NCBI GenBank assembly: GCA_041166745.1
Contig: JBEEGH010000018.1
Location: 24,021-88,020 of the forward strand
Source of the DNA: DASUCS01 sp041166745
Lineage (GTDB): Bacteria; Actinomycetota; Acidimicrobiia; Acidimicrobiales; JACDCH01
DNA length: 64,000 nucleotides
Direction: 5' to 3'
The translations under genes were made by a program, and so were the position numbers. Shown piece by piece: positions 33,342-43,610 of this stretch. Numbering within the stretch: the first letter of the stretch is position 1; the number at the start of each line of letters is the position of its first letter. The notes beneath the pieces were generated by a model. That model was not told where the DNA came from, made no database searches, and saw only the letters and a program-made list of their open reading frames with translations.

Positions 33342-34156
33342 TGGCGGCCATCACTGCACCCACGATGACACCGACGGTCGAACAGCGTTCCCCGCTCGGT
33401 TGGGCGGTGGCGGATGCCATCACGATTGCGTGGCGCAACCTCAAGGCGATGTCGCGCACGCCCGAAGTGATCATGTTCAGCACGATCCAGCCGATCATCT
33501 TCGTGCTCACGTTTCGGTACGTGTTCGGAACGTCGATCACGCTGCCCGGCAATCTGCCCTACGTCGACTTCCTGATGCCGGGTGTCTTCGTGCAAACGGT
33601 GGCGTTCGGCGCGATGAACACCGGCATCGGTCTCAGCGAAGACCTCCACAAAGGATTGATCGAACGCTTTCGATCGCTGCCGATGGCGCGCTCGGCGGTG
33701 CTCGCCGGTCGTGCGCTGTCTGATCTCGTGCGCAACCTCGGTGTCGTCCTGATGATGGTCTTCGTTGGCTTCCTCGTCGGGTTCCGCATCCACACCGGCG
33801 TCGTGCCGTTCGTCGCGTCGATCGGGCTCCTCCTGCTCTTCTCGGTCGCGTTCTCGTGGATCTTCGCCCTCATCGGTCTGGGCGCTCCGAACGCCGAGTC
33901 GGCGCAGGCCGCGTCGTTCCCGGTCCTCGCGGTCTTGGTGTTCGCGTCCACCGCGTTCGCTCCGGGCGAGAACATGCCGCGGGTGCTGCAGGTCTACAAC
34001 GACTGGCAGCCCGTGTCGGTGGTGGTGAAAGCGATGCGGGCGCTGTCGATCGGCGGCGAAACCGCGACTCCGGTGCTCCACGCCCTGTTGTGGATGGTGG
34101 CGCTCGTTGCCATCTTCGCTCCGCTGGCGATCAGCCGTTATCGCCGGGCCGCGTAA
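33341..34156 (+). CDS. ABC-2-type transporter permease (DrrB-type)
   Basis: A 271-residue membrane protein with about six segments, partner of the preceding ATPase. The ABC-2 pattern is visible in LPYVDFLMPGVFVQTVAF, FRSLPMARSAVLAGRALSD and PVSVVVKAMRALSIG. Start and ATPase stop overlap as TGATG. The TAA stop region also contains a -10-like box for the next gene. Confidence 0.9.
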   Translation: MAAITAPTMTPTVEQRSPLGWAVADAITIAWRNLKAMSRTPEVIMFSTIQPIIFVLTFRYVFGTSITLPGNLPYVDFLMPGVFVQTVAFGAMNTGIGLSEDLHKGLIERFRSLPMARSAVLAGRALSDLVRNLGVVLMMVFVGFLVGFRIHTGVVPFVASIGLLLLFSVAFSWIFALIGLGAPNAESAQAASFPVLAVLVFASTAFAPGENMPRVLQVYNDWQPVSVVVKAMRALSIGGETATPVLHALLWMVALVAIFAPLAISRYRRAA

Positions 34157-34166
34157 CCTCGTCACC

Positions 34167-34325
34167 GTGGAAACCCCAGCACCCGAACCCGTGAAGCTCC
34201 TCGCCTACTGGATGGAGTGGGAAAAAGGCGACACGCCCCCGGGACGAGTGATGAGCAACCTGAAGACCGCGGGCATGAAGGAGTTGCTCGAGCAACTGGT
34301 GGCGCAGGCGCCGGCCTCGGCTTGA
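34167..34325 (+). CDS. small 52-residue protein, probably conserved
   Basis: A short cytosolic protein with LLAYWMEWEKGDTPPGRVMSNLKTAGMKELLEQ-like sequence: an amphipathic Trp-rich first half, then a helix. No family name is known to me. The GTG start has TAACCT (34154-34159) seven bases upstream, so it is probably leaderless. Its TGA overlaps the Nudix ATG as TGATG, which supports real translation. Its place at the head of a three-gene run suggests a role with the Nudix hydrolase. Confidence 0.65.
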   Translation: METPAPEPVKLLAYWMEWEKGDTPPGRVMSNLKTAGMKELLEQLVAQAPASA

Positions 34326-35056
34326 TGGAGCGGGGCGGCCCGCAGGTCATCCCTCGCCCCGACGCGATCGGCGACGGCGGACCTCCACCGTGGGCGGAGT
34401 TGCGTCCACCGGAGCGGGTCATCACCGCCGCCCACCTCCGCGCTGCCTTCGATGGTCGAGTCGGGTCGCCATCCTTCGTCGAGGAGACCGGCGCGGCGCG
34501 TGCTTCGGCCGTCCTGGCGCCGTTCTACGAACTGCACGGTGAGCTGTACACCGTTCTCACTCGTCGATCGTGGGACCTGCGCTCGCACACCGGAGAAGTG
34601 AGCTTCCCGGGCGGCGGTCAAGATCTCGGCGAGACGTTGGTCCAGGCGGCGCTGCGCGAGTCGGAGGAGGAGATCGGCCTCGATCCGGCGACCGTCGAGG
34701 TCCTTGGTGAGCTCGATCATCTGATGACGATCAGCAGCCGCTCGTTCATCGTGCCGTTCGTCGCGCTGTTGCCCGACGTACCGGTGCTCGAGCCGAACCC
34801 GAGCGAGGTCGACGCCGTCTTGCACGTGCCGGTGCGCGAGTTGTTGCTCGACGAGGTGTACCGCGAGGAGCGCTGGAAGTTCTCGACTCCGCCGGCATGG
34901 GTGCCACCCGATCTCGTCGCCACCGACGAGCCCACCGAACGTTCGATCTTCTTCTTCGAGTTGGTCGGCGACACCGTATGGGGCGCGACCGCGGCGATGT
35001 TGCGTCACCTACTGGGCATGGCGCTCGGTCTCGACGTCCGCATCGACCACCGATGA
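34325..35056 (+). CDS. Nudix hydrolase, CoA-pyrophosphatase-like
   Basis: A 243-residue hydrolase of nucleoside-diphosphate-linked compounds. The Nudix box GGG-x5-E-x7-RE-x2-EE-x-G lies at 96-118, and SWDLRSHTGEVSFPGG just before it is typical of the CoA-pyrophosphatase (NudL) group. The N-terminal 50 residues are extra, Pro/Gly-rich. Overlaps both neighbours by stop/start junctions. Confidence 0.88.
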   Translation: MERGGPQVIPRPDAIGDGGPPPWAELRPPERVITAAHLRAAFDGRVGSPSFVEETGAARASAVLAPFYELHGELYTVLTRRSWDLRSHTGEVSFPGGGQDLGETLVQAALRESEEEIGLDPATVEVLGELDHLMTISSRSFIVPFVALLPDVPVLEPNPSEVDAVLHVPVRELLLDEVYREERWKFSTPPAWVPPDLVATDEPTERSIFFFELVGDTVWGATAAMLRHLLGMALGLDVRIDHR

Positions 35057-36432
35057 GGCCTGACGAGTTTCGGCGCGCGGCCCACGAGGCGGTCGATTGG
35101 GTGGCGGACTATCTCGAGCGGGTCGACTCGTTCCCCGTGCTGTCGACGGTCGAGCCCGGTGCCGTTCGGGCGCTGCTGCCTCCGCACGCACCCGATGCCG
35201 GCGAATCGTGGGACGACATCCTCGGTGACCTCGATCGCATCGTGCTGCCGGGCATCACGCATTGGCAGTCGCCCAACTTCTTCGGCTTCTTCCCGGCCAA
35301 CGCCTCCGGGCCTTCGGTGATCGGCGACCTCGTGTCGTCGGGGCTCGGAGTACAAGGAATGCTCTGGGCGACGAGTCCGGCGTGCACCGAGATCGAGACG
35401 CACGTATTGGACTGGCTCGTCGAACTGTTGGACCTGCCCGACGCCTTCCGCGGCAACGGTGTCATCCAAGACTCGGCGTCGAGCGCAACGCTGTGTGCGA
35501 TCCTCGCGGCGCGCGACCGGGTGAGTCCGACGATCGATCGCACGAAGCTGCGGGCGTACACCTCCAACCAGGCGCACTCCTCGGTCGAGAAGGGGATCCG
35601 TGTCGCGGGGTTGCGCGCCGACCAGTTGCGGCTCATCGACGTCGACGGCACCTTCGCGCTGCGTCCCGACCTCCTGGCGGAGGCGATCGCGGACGACCTC
35701 GCCGCGGATCTCGTGCCGTTCCTCGTGGCGGCGACGGTCGGTACGACGTCCACCGCCGCGATCGATCCCGTTGCCGACGTCGTCGACATTGCTCGCCGTC
35801 ACAACGTGTGGGTGCACGTGGATGCGGCGTACGCGGGATCTGCCGCGGTCTTGCGCGAATTACGCCCTCTCGTCAACGACGGGCTCGACGGCGTCGACAG
35901 CTGGTGCTTCGACCCGCACAAGTGGCTGCTCACGAACTTCGACTGCGACGTGCTCTATGTCGCGGATCGGTCGGCGCTCATCTCGAGCCTGAGCGTGCTG
36001 CCGGAATACCTGCGCAACGCGGCCAGCGACTCGGGCGCGGTGATCGACTATCGCGACTGGCACGTCCCGCTCGGCCGCCGCTTCCGTGCGCTGAAGCTGT
36101 GGTTCGTACTGCGTCACTACGGCACTTCTGGGCTACAGGCCCACATCGCCCGTCACGTCGAGTCCGCACGATGGCTTGCGGACCAGATCGACCGCGACGA
36201 CGGCTTCGAGCGCGTCGCGCCGGCCGACCTGTCGCTCGTGTGCTTCGCGCACAAGGACGGGAACGACGCCAGCGAGCGTCTCCTGCAGGCCGTGAACGCA
36301 TCCGGCAAGGCGTTCCTCACCCACACCCGACTGGGCAATCGCTATGCCATCCGTGTGGCCATCGGCGCGACGCAGACGGAGCAGCGTCATGTCGAGGCAC
36401 TCTGGGAGCTCATTCGATCCTGCGTCGACTGA
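35053..36432 (+). CDS. PLP-dependent group II decarboxylase (aromatic amino acid type)
   Basis: A 459-residue fold-type I enzyme. The PLP Lys290 lies in DPHKWLLTNFDCD; ITHWQSPNFFGFFPANAS and VDAAYAGSAAV are signatures of the aromatic-L-amino-acid/tyrosine decarboxylase group. The likely reaction is amino acid to amine plus CO2; substrate cannot be told from sequence. ATG overlaps the Nudix stop as ATGA. Confidence 0.9.
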   Translation: MRPDEFRRAAHEAVDWVADYLERVDSFPVLSTVEPGAVRALLPPHAPDAGESWDDILGDLDRIVLPGITHWQSPNFFGFFPANASGPSVIGDLVSSGLGVQGMLWATSPACTEIETHVLDWLVELLDLPDAFRGNGVIQDSASSATLCAILAARDRVSPTIDRTKLRAYTSNQAHSSVEKGIRVAGLRADQLRLIDVDGTFALRPDLLAEAIADDLAADLVPFLVAATVGTTSTAAIDPVADVVDIARRHNVWVHVDAAYAGSAAVLRELRPLVNDGLDGVDSWCFDPHKWLLTNFDCDVLYVADRSALISSLSVLPEYLRNAASDSGAVIDYRDWHVPLGRRFRALKLWFVLRHYGTSGLQAHIARHVESARWLADQIDRDDGFERVAPADLSLVCFAHKDGNDASERLLQAVNASGKAFLTHTRLGNRYAIRVAIGATQTEQRHVEALWELIRSCVD

Positions 36433-36543
36433 CCACCGGATGAGTGGTATCCGCACGTTTTGCCGACATCTGAGGTAAATCCTCCCCTTGGCGAATGCCT
36501 GAACACGTCGTACTGTCCGGTGCGGCGAAGAGGGGGGTGCGGG

Positions 36544-37089
36544 ATGGTCAAACGAGTCCTGTTGGGCTTTGCGGCGTTGTCGTTGGCGGGGTTGTTCGTG
36601 TTCGTCGACGCGGCGCCGGCTCCGGCCGTCGTCAGCTCCGGCTGTCAGGGCACCGGCGATTTCGAGAAGAGCGGTCATCACTACACCGCCGCCGACGCGG
36701 GTGTCGACGAAGTCCCGCTCGAAGACACGGTGCATTGGCAAGGCTCGATCGACACGGCCGCCACCGAACAGGCCTACAGCGGGTCGATCGAGGTGCAGCT
36801 TCCGTGGCCGTTGCCCGCGATGCAGATCGACTCGTGGAAGGGTTCGAGCGACAGCACCAGCAACAAGGGCGACAAGCACTACAAGCTGCCGTCGTCGGTC
36901 CCTCGCAACGTCGAATTCGAGGTCACCGGCAAGCACACGCAAGGGATCACCTGCACCGGACACGTCACCGTTGTCGTCGCCGGTAGTGCGTTCGATTCGC
37001 CGGCCGCACCGGCGAGTTTGATCGGGACCGTCTTGACCGGCGGTGTGCTCGCGTTAGCGGGCCGCGTCAAGGGAGGGGGAGTCGCATGA
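36544..37089 (+). CDS. secreted or membrane-tethered protein of unknown function
   Basis: A 181-residue protein with an N-terminal signal sequence (VLLGFAALSLAGLFVFV, about 5-21), a polar domain with two cysteines, and a hydrophobic C-terminal segment (SLIGTVLTGGVLALAG). I recognise no family. TACTGT (36511-36516) and a G-rich ribosome-binding site (GAGGGGGG) precede the ATG. It overlaps the next small membrane gene as ATGA, so the pair is probably one unit. Confidence 0.6.
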   Translation: MVKRVLLGFAALSLAGLFVFVDAAPAPAVVSSGCQGTGDFEKSGHHYTAADAGVDEVPLEDTVHWQGSIDTAATEQAYSGSIEVQLPWPLPAMQIDSWKGSSDSTSNKGDKHYKLPSSVPRNVEFEVTGKHTQGITCTGHVTVVVAGSAFDSPAAPASLIGTVLTGGVLALAGRVKGGGVA

Positions 37090-37304
37090 GGAATTTCCGC
37101 GGGCGTCCGGTGCTCGGAGCCATCTTCGGGTTCCTGTTCTTCTTCTTCGTGGCGTTGGACCTGCTGTTCTTCGGCATCGTTCCGCTCAAGAGCGCGGTCA
37201 TCACGATCCTGCCGATCGTGGGGATCTTCGTGGGCTTGGCGTGGGCGCGATGGGCGCCCCTCGGTGGCCGTCGCGAGCCCTCGGACGCGCCGCCCGCGTA
37301 CTAG
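37086..37304 (+). CDS. small two-segment membrane protein
   Basis: A 72-residue protein with two hydrophobic helices, LGAIFGFLFFFFVALDLLFFG and SAVITILPIVGIFVGLAW, and a short polar tail ending PPAY. No family is recognised. It is translationally coupled to the secreted protein before it. Confidence 0.55.
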   Translation: MRNFRGRPVLGAIFGFLFFFFVALDLLFFGIVPLKSAVITILPIVGIFVGLAWARWAPLGGRREPSDAPPAY

Positions 37305-37347
37305 TCGACTCGCCTGTCGGGTCAGCTTCACGGTCGGGCGCCACCGC

Positions 37348-37353
37348 TAGACT
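37348..37353 (+). promoter_or_regulatory. -10 box TAGACT upstream of guaB3
   Basis: TAGACT lies about 30 bases before the guaB3 GTG, and GGAGG sits at about 37372-37376. This is one of the few promoters here with a normal leader. The -35 element is unclear. Confidence 0.4.
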
Positions 37354-37382
37354 CGCGTCTTTCCAGGGCATGGAGGACAGCG

Positions 37383-38542
37383 GTGGCTGAGGTCGAGATC
37401 GGGATCGGCAAGTCCGGACGAAGGGCCTACGGGTTCGACGACATCGCGATCGTGCCGAGTCGGCGGACCCGCGACCCCGAGGATGTCGACATCTCGTGGG
37501 AGATCGACGCCTTCCGTTTCGACCTGCCGCTGATGGCCGCGGCGATGGACGGTGTGGTCAGTCCGGCTACCGCCATCGAGATCGGCAAACTCGGCGGCGT
37601 CGGGGTCGTCAACCTCGAAGGGCTGTGGACCCGCTACGAAGATCCGGAGCGCATCCTCGACGAGATCTCGGAGCTACCGGCCGACAAGGCCACCGGGCGG
37701 ATGCAGGAGATCTACTCCGAACCGATCAAGCCCGAGTTGATCGGCGAGCGCATCCGCGAGATCCGCGCGGCCGGGGTCGTGTCCTGCGCATCGATCACGC
37801 CGCAGCGCACGGAGACCTACGCCAAGGCCATCGTCGACGCCGAGCTCGACCTCCTCGTCATCCAGGGAACCGTCGTATCGGCCGAGCACGTGTCCCGTAC
37901 CGTCGAGCCCCTCAACCTCAAGCGTTTCGTGCGTGAGTTCGAGACCCCGGTGATCGTCGGTGGCTGTGCGTCGTACCAAGCGGCGCTTCACCTCATGCGC
38001 ACGGGGGCGGCCGGCATCCTCGTCGGCGTCGGCCCCGGCCATGCGTGCACGACTCGCGGCGTGCTCGGTATCGGGGTTCCGCAGGCCACCGCCATCGCCG
38101 ATGCGCGCGCCGCTCGCATGCGTCACCTCGACGAGACGGGCGTGTACGTCCATGTGATCGCCGACGGCGGAATGGGCACAGGCGGCGACATCGCCAAGGC
38201 GATCGTGTGCGGTGCCGACGCGGTGATGATCGGCTCGCCGTTGGCTTCGGCTGTCGAGGCCCCGGGCCGGGGCTATCACTGGGGTATGGCCACGTTCCAT
38301 CCCACGTTGCCGCGCGGCGCACGCGTCAAAACCGTGGCCCGCGGCACGTTGCGCGAGATCCTCGTCGGCCCGGCCCACGAGAACGACGGCCGCATGAACC
38401 TGTTCGGCGCGCTGCGCACGTCGATGGCCACTTGTGGCTACGAGTCGGTGAAGGAATTCCAGAAGGCCGAGATCATGGTGGCGCCGGCGCTGCTGACCGA
38501 AGGCAAGGGCCTGCAGCGCTCCCAAGGCATCGGGATGGGGCA

Positions 38543-38546
<4 letters not shown>
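37383..38546 (+). CDS. guaB3: GuaB3-family IMP dehydrogenase-related protein
   Basis: A 387-residue TIM-barrel protein of the actinobacterial GuaB3 family, related to IMP dehydrogenase and GMP reductase. The catalytic-loop Cys222 lies in GVGPGHACTTRGVLG, and IADGGMGTGGDIAKAI binds phosphate. No CBS domains are present. GGAGG precedes the GTG. It lies just before guaA, so a purine role is likely; the exact reaction cannot be fixed from sequence. Confidence 0.9.
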
Positions 38547-40096
<1,550 letters not shown>

Positions 40097-40199
40097 GGCG
40101 GACGGGGCCCCGACCGAACTGAGCGGCCCGTTGACCCCTTGTCCTGCAAGGAATACGCCGATCTCCGTCACGCGTTCGCAACATTCGTCGCGCGTTTGC

Positions 40200-40205
40200 T
40201 ACAGT
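40200..40205 (+). promoter_or_regulatory. -10 box TACAGT for the NlpC/P60 gene
   Basis: TACAGT ends nine bases before the ATG of the peptidase gene. The remaining 100 bases back to guaA contain a small stem CCTTG/CAAGG (40137-40141/40147-40151) and nothing else that I can assign. Confidence 0.45.
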
Positions 40206-40214
40206 CTGGAGTTC

Positions 40215-41285
40215 ATGGAACGGCTTGGGCGAGGAAGACGCGCGCGTGCACTCGTCGTAGCCATGCTCGCGGTCGTCGTCGTTGGTGCCCTACCCCAAGC
40301 CGCGTCTGCTGATGCCATCAGCGACAAGCAGGCCCAGGCGAACGCAATCGCCGCCAAGGTCGAAGAGCTGGGTCACACCGTCGAGCGGTACGCCGAGCAG
40401 GCCAACGCCGCACAGATCGAGCTCGACCAACTCACCGAGCAGGTTGCGGCGGCGCAAGCAAAGGTCGAAGCCGCCAAGGTCGAGCAAGACCAGCATCGGG
40501 GCGAGTTGCGCAGCTACGCCATCGACGCCTACGTCCACGGCACCGACGACAACGCGGCTGCATTGGCGGCGAGCTCGGATCTCACTGATCTCGGACAGCG
40601 TCAGGGTTACCTGAGTGCGGCCTCCGGTAATCGCCAGCAGCTCATCGATCAGCTGCGGGCCACGGAAGAAGACGTCAACATCCAGATCGGTCAGCTCAAC
40701 GACGCGCAGGCCCAGGCCGAAGCGAAGAAGAACGATCTGACGGATCGCAAGGCCTCTGCGGCCAGCGCGGCCTCACAGCAGCAGCAGCTTCTGTCCCAGG
40801 CGCAGGGCGAGCTCGCCACGCTCGTCAAGGCGGCGCAGGCCAAGAAGGCTGCCGACGCCGCGGCGGCCGCGGCAGCACGCGCCAAGACGAGCAGCGGCGG
40901 GAGCCAGACCTTCACGGGCACCCCACCGTCTGTAAATGGCGGCGCAGGTGCGGCGATCGCCGAGGCCAAGCGTCACCTCGGCGCCCCGTATGAATGGGGT
41001 GCAGCCGGTCCGAGCAGCTACGACTGCTCAGGGCTCACGATGGTCGCATGGCGTGCAGGTGGCGTGAGCCTCCCGCACTACTCGGGCGCGCAGTACTCGT
41101 CGACGACGCACATCCCGATGTCCGCGATCCAACCGGGCGACCTCATCTTCTACGAAAGCCCCAGCCAGCACGTCGCCCTGTACATCGGTGGTGGCCAGAT
41201 CATCCACGCTCCGCATCCCGGCGGCGTCGTCGAGTACAACAGCCTGTACTACTGGAACACCGCGATGATGGCGTCCCGCCCCTGA
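40215..41285 (+). CDS. secreted NlpC/P60 peptidoglycan endopeptidase
   Basis: A 356-residue RipA-like protein. A signal peptide (LVVAMLAVVVVGALPQAASA, about 15-34) is followed by a long coiled coil (about 40-205, Ala/Gln/Glu-rich), a linker and the NlpC/P60 domain from about 245. Catalytic Cys271 is in YDCSGL, His319 in SQHVALYIG and His331 in IIHAPHP. Such enzymes cut peptidoglycan stem peptides, often at division. The coiled coil probably keeps it inhibited or recruits partners (FtsX-type control is inference). Confidence 0.9.
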   Translation: MERLGRGRRARALVVAMLAVVVVGALPQAASADAISDKQAQANAIAAKVEELGHTVERYAEQANAAQIELDQLTEQVAAAQAKVEAAKVEQDQHRGELRSYAIDAYVHGTDDNAAALAASSDLTDLGQRQGYLSAASGNRQQLIDQLRATEEDVNIQIGQLNDAQAQAEAKKNDLTDRKASAASAASQQQQLLSQAQGELATLVKAAQAKKAADAAAAAAARAKTSSGGSQTFTGTPPSVNGGAGAAIAEAKRHLGAPYEWGAAGPSSYDCSGLTMVAWRAGGVSLPHYSGAQYSSTTHIPMSAIQPGDLIFYESPSQHVALYIGGGQIIHAPHPGGVVEYNSLYYWNTAMMASRP

Positions 41286-41286
41286 G

Positions 41287-41820
41287 TCAGAGGTTCTCCG
41301 CGACCTCCTCCCAGTAGCCGATCGCGTTTCGCTCGAAGCGCAACCCCAATTCGAGCGTGGTGCGCTCGTGAACGTCGATGCCGGAGATGGCGGCAATCGC
41401 CTCGTACTCCGCCAGTCGTCGGCGATGCGCGGCGGCCGCCCGTTCTGCCAACTCGCGTAGCTGCTCGGGCTCGGCTTGGCTGCCGAAGAAGAGCTTCAGC
41501 ACGGCCAGGTCGCGGATCTCTGTCGGCTCGTCGGTCGGTTCGGCGAGCCAGTCGCGCAGGGCGTCGCGACCCGCATCGGTGAGCCGGTACGTCCGGCGCT
41601 TGCGCCCCGTCGCCTCCTGCTCCTCGGTGAGCAGGCCCAACTCCGTCAGCCGAGCCGGTTCCGCATAGAGCTGTGAGTGGGGGAAGGTCCAGAAATAGCC
41701 GATGGATCCCGACACCGTTCGCTTCATCTCGTACGAGGTGCACTCGCCGTGGCGCGCCACGAGACCGAGCACCAAGTAGGAGGTGGGGGTGAGGGAGGGG
41801 CGGTTCCCTGGCGCGGTCAT
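41287..41820 (-). CDS. PadR-family transcriptional regulator
   Basis: A 177-residue winged-helix regulator. The N-terminal DNA-binding domain has SYLVLGLVARHGECTSYEMKR and RRTYRLTDAGRDALRDWL; the C-terminal helices (about 100-175) dimerise. It is the second gene of a reverse-strand pair: its ATG overlaps the oxidoreductase stop as ATGA, so it may control that operon. Confidence 0.87.
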   Translation of the reverse strand: MTAPGNRPSLTPTSYLVLGLVARHGECTSYEMKRTVSGSIGYFWTFPHSQLYAEPARLTELGLLTEEQEATGRKRRTYRLTDAGRDALRDWLAEPTDEPTEIRDLAVLKLFFGSQAEPEQLRELAERAAAAHRRRLAEYEAIAAISGIDVHERTTLELGLRFERNAIGYWEEVAENL

Positions 41821-42761
41821 GTGCCCGCCAGTTTCGCGACAACCGGCGCCAGATCATGCAACGCGTCGACGCCGACGCCGATGTACGAGATTCCCCAGCG
41901 CTCGCGTCGCTCGATGAGGTCGTCGACGATCTGGTCGACGGAGCCCGCGAGGGCGTGCGGTGAGCGGAGCGCCTGTTCCGGGGCCAGACCGAACGCTGGC
42001 CCGAGCGCGGCCGCCATACCCCAGCGATCGTTCGTGACGATCACGAGATGCACGCGCACATGCAGCTCGAGCTGACTGAAGCGGTCGCCGGCCGCCTCGC
42101 GGATGCACGCGAGTTTCTCCGCGGTGGCGTCGTCGGTCGCGTTCGGTCCGGCGTGTTCATCGATGACGCCACGACGAAGGTCGATGTTCAGCCCGACGAT
42201 GTCCGCCGAACGTGCAGCGAACGACAACACACGCTTGCCGCCTCCACCGACGAGTACGGGTGGTCGGGGTCGCTGTACGGGCTTCGGCCGGCCATCCAGT
42301 CCCTTGACGTTGAAGTGCTGGCCCGAAAACGTGCAGGGCGCGTCCGACCACAACTGATCGATGACGGTCAACGCCTCCGCCATGCGTTCGATGCGCCGAC
42401 CCGGTGGATCGAACGGGATGCCGGTCTGTTGGTAGTCCGATGTCATCCATCCGGCACCGAGTCCCAACTCGAAGCGGCCGCCGGACAGCACGTCGATCGT
42501 GGCCGCCTCCTTGGCGATCACCACCGGATGGGTGAAGTCGGTGCAGAGCACGAGCGCTCCGACCCGCAACGACGTCGTCGCGTCCGCCGCGGCCATGAGT
42601 GCGGGAATCGGCGCCAGCTGGTCATCGAAGTGATCCGCGACCGTGAGCGTCGAGTAGCCCGTTCCCTCGCATGTCCGCGCCAACTCCGCCCAGGCGTTTC
42701 CCGCCGTGCCGGGCGGGGACGAGCACTGCACACCGAACCGGAAGGGCCTTGGGTCCGCCAC
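41817..42761 (-). CDS. LLM-class oxidoreductase, probably F420-dependent
   Basis: A 314-residue luciferase-like TIM-barrel protein. TVADHFDDQLAPIPALMAAA, GRFELGLGAGWMTSDYQQTG and RPRPPVLVGGGGKRVL are typical of the actinobacterial F420-dependent group. Substrate is unknown. The GTG start has TAACTT eight bases upstream on its strand (42775-42770), so it looks leaderless. Longer upstream frames are antisense to the next gene. Confidence 0.87.
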   Translation of the reverse strand: MADPRPFRFGVQCSSPPGTAGNAWAELARTCEGTGYSTLTVADHFDDQLAPIPALMAAADATTSLRVGALVLCTDFTHPVVIAKEAATIDVLSGGRFELGLGAGWMTSDYQQTGIPFDPPGRRIERMAEALTVIDQLWSDAPCTFSGQHFNVKGLDGRPKPVQRPRPPVLVGGGGKRVLSFAARSADIVGLNIDLRRGVIDEHAGPNATDDATAEKLACIREAAGDRFSQLELHVRVHLVIVTNDRWGMAAALGPAFGLAPEQALRSPHALAGSVDQIVDDLIERRERWGISYIGVGVDALHDLAPVVAKLAGT

Positions 42762-42769
42762 GGCCGAGG

Positions 42770-42779
42770 AAGTTAGTGT
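42770..42779. promoter_or_regulatory. overlapping divergent -10 boxes
   Basis: TAACTT (reverse, 42775-42770) and TAGTGT (forward, 42774-42779) overlap by two bases. They lie eight and nine bases from the starts of the LLM oxidoreductase and the dienelactone-hydrolase-like gene. The whole divergent region is only 27 bases, so the two promoters should exclude each other. Confidence 0.5.
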
Positions 42780-42788
42780 CCCCAGCCC

Positions 42789-43604
42789 ATGGCTACGGAC
42801 GCACTTTCGGACTTCACGAAGACCAATTTCACCTTCGACGGCAAGACGCGCGCCGTCTACCGGTCGGGAACGGGGCCCGCGGTCGTGGTCATCGCCGAGA
42901 TGCCTGGCATCACTCCGAAGGTGATCGAGTTTGCGAAGCGGGTCGAGGCCTTGGGCTGCACGGTTGCCCTTCCGCATCTGTTCGGCGATCCGGGCCGCGA
43001 CCCGTACAAGGGCGGACCGGCCCGCGCCATTCCTTACGTGATGAGCAGCATGGTGCCGTCGTGCGTGTCGCGTGACTTCCACGCGCTCGCAACCGGGAAG
43101 ACATCGCCGGTGATCGACTGGTTGCGGGCCCTCGCTCGTTCACTGCACGACGAGTGCGGAGGCCCGGGGGTGGGAGCCGTGGGCATGTGCTTCACCGGCG
43201 GGTTTGCGCTGGCGATGATCGCTGATGCGCCGGTATTGGCGCCGGTCCTGTCGCAGCCGTCCCTTCCGTTCCCGATCGGCGTGCGCCGCAAGCGCGACCT
43301 CGGGATGTCGGACGCGGACCTCGAGAAGGTGAAGGAGAAGTGTGCGGCGCAGGACCTCACGGTGCTCGGCTTGCGATTCACGGGCGACAAGGTCGTGCCC
43401 GCGGAACGGTTCGAGCGGTTGCGCGAGGAGCTCGGCGATCGATTCGTCGGCGTGGAGATCGATTCGTCGAAGGGCAACCCCCACGGTCACCGTGCCGCGG
43501 CGCACTCCGTGCTCACCGAAGACCTCCAGGACGAACCGGGCACGCCAACACGCGATGCGCTCGATCAGGTGCTCGAACTGTTCCGTTCGAAGCTGCTCAC
43601 GTGA
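42789..43604 (+). CDS. dienelactone-hydrolase-like protein
   Basis: A 271-residue alpha/beta hydrolase. The nucleophile is Cys134 in GAVGMCFTGGFALAM, where this family has Cys instead of Ser; the late His lies in NPHGHRAAAHSVL. It may open lactones or related esters of aromatic breakdown, but the substrate is unknown. TAGTGT nine bases before the ATG, with no Shine-Dalgarno sequence, suggests a leaderless mRNA. Confidence 0.85.
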   Translation: MATDALSDFTKTNFTFDGKTRAVYRSGTGPAVVVIAEMPGITPKVIEFAKRVEALGCTVALPHLFGDPGRDPYKGGPARAIPYVMSSMVPSCVSRDFHALATGKTSPVIDWLRALARSLHDECGGPGVGAVGMCFTGGFALAMIADAPVLAPVLSQPSLPFPIGVRRKRDLGMSDADLEKVKEKCAAQDLTVLGLRFTGDKVVPAERFERLREELGDRFVGVEIDSSKGNPHGHRAAAHSVLTEDLQDEPGTPTRDALDQVLELFRSKLLT

Positions 43605-43610
43605 CGCGCG

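Noticed and set aside
38045..38542. An upstream extension of the guaA frame through guaB3.
   Set aside because: It overlaps guaB3 in another frame and its sequence is low-complexity shadow coding; GMP synthases begin near the CTG.
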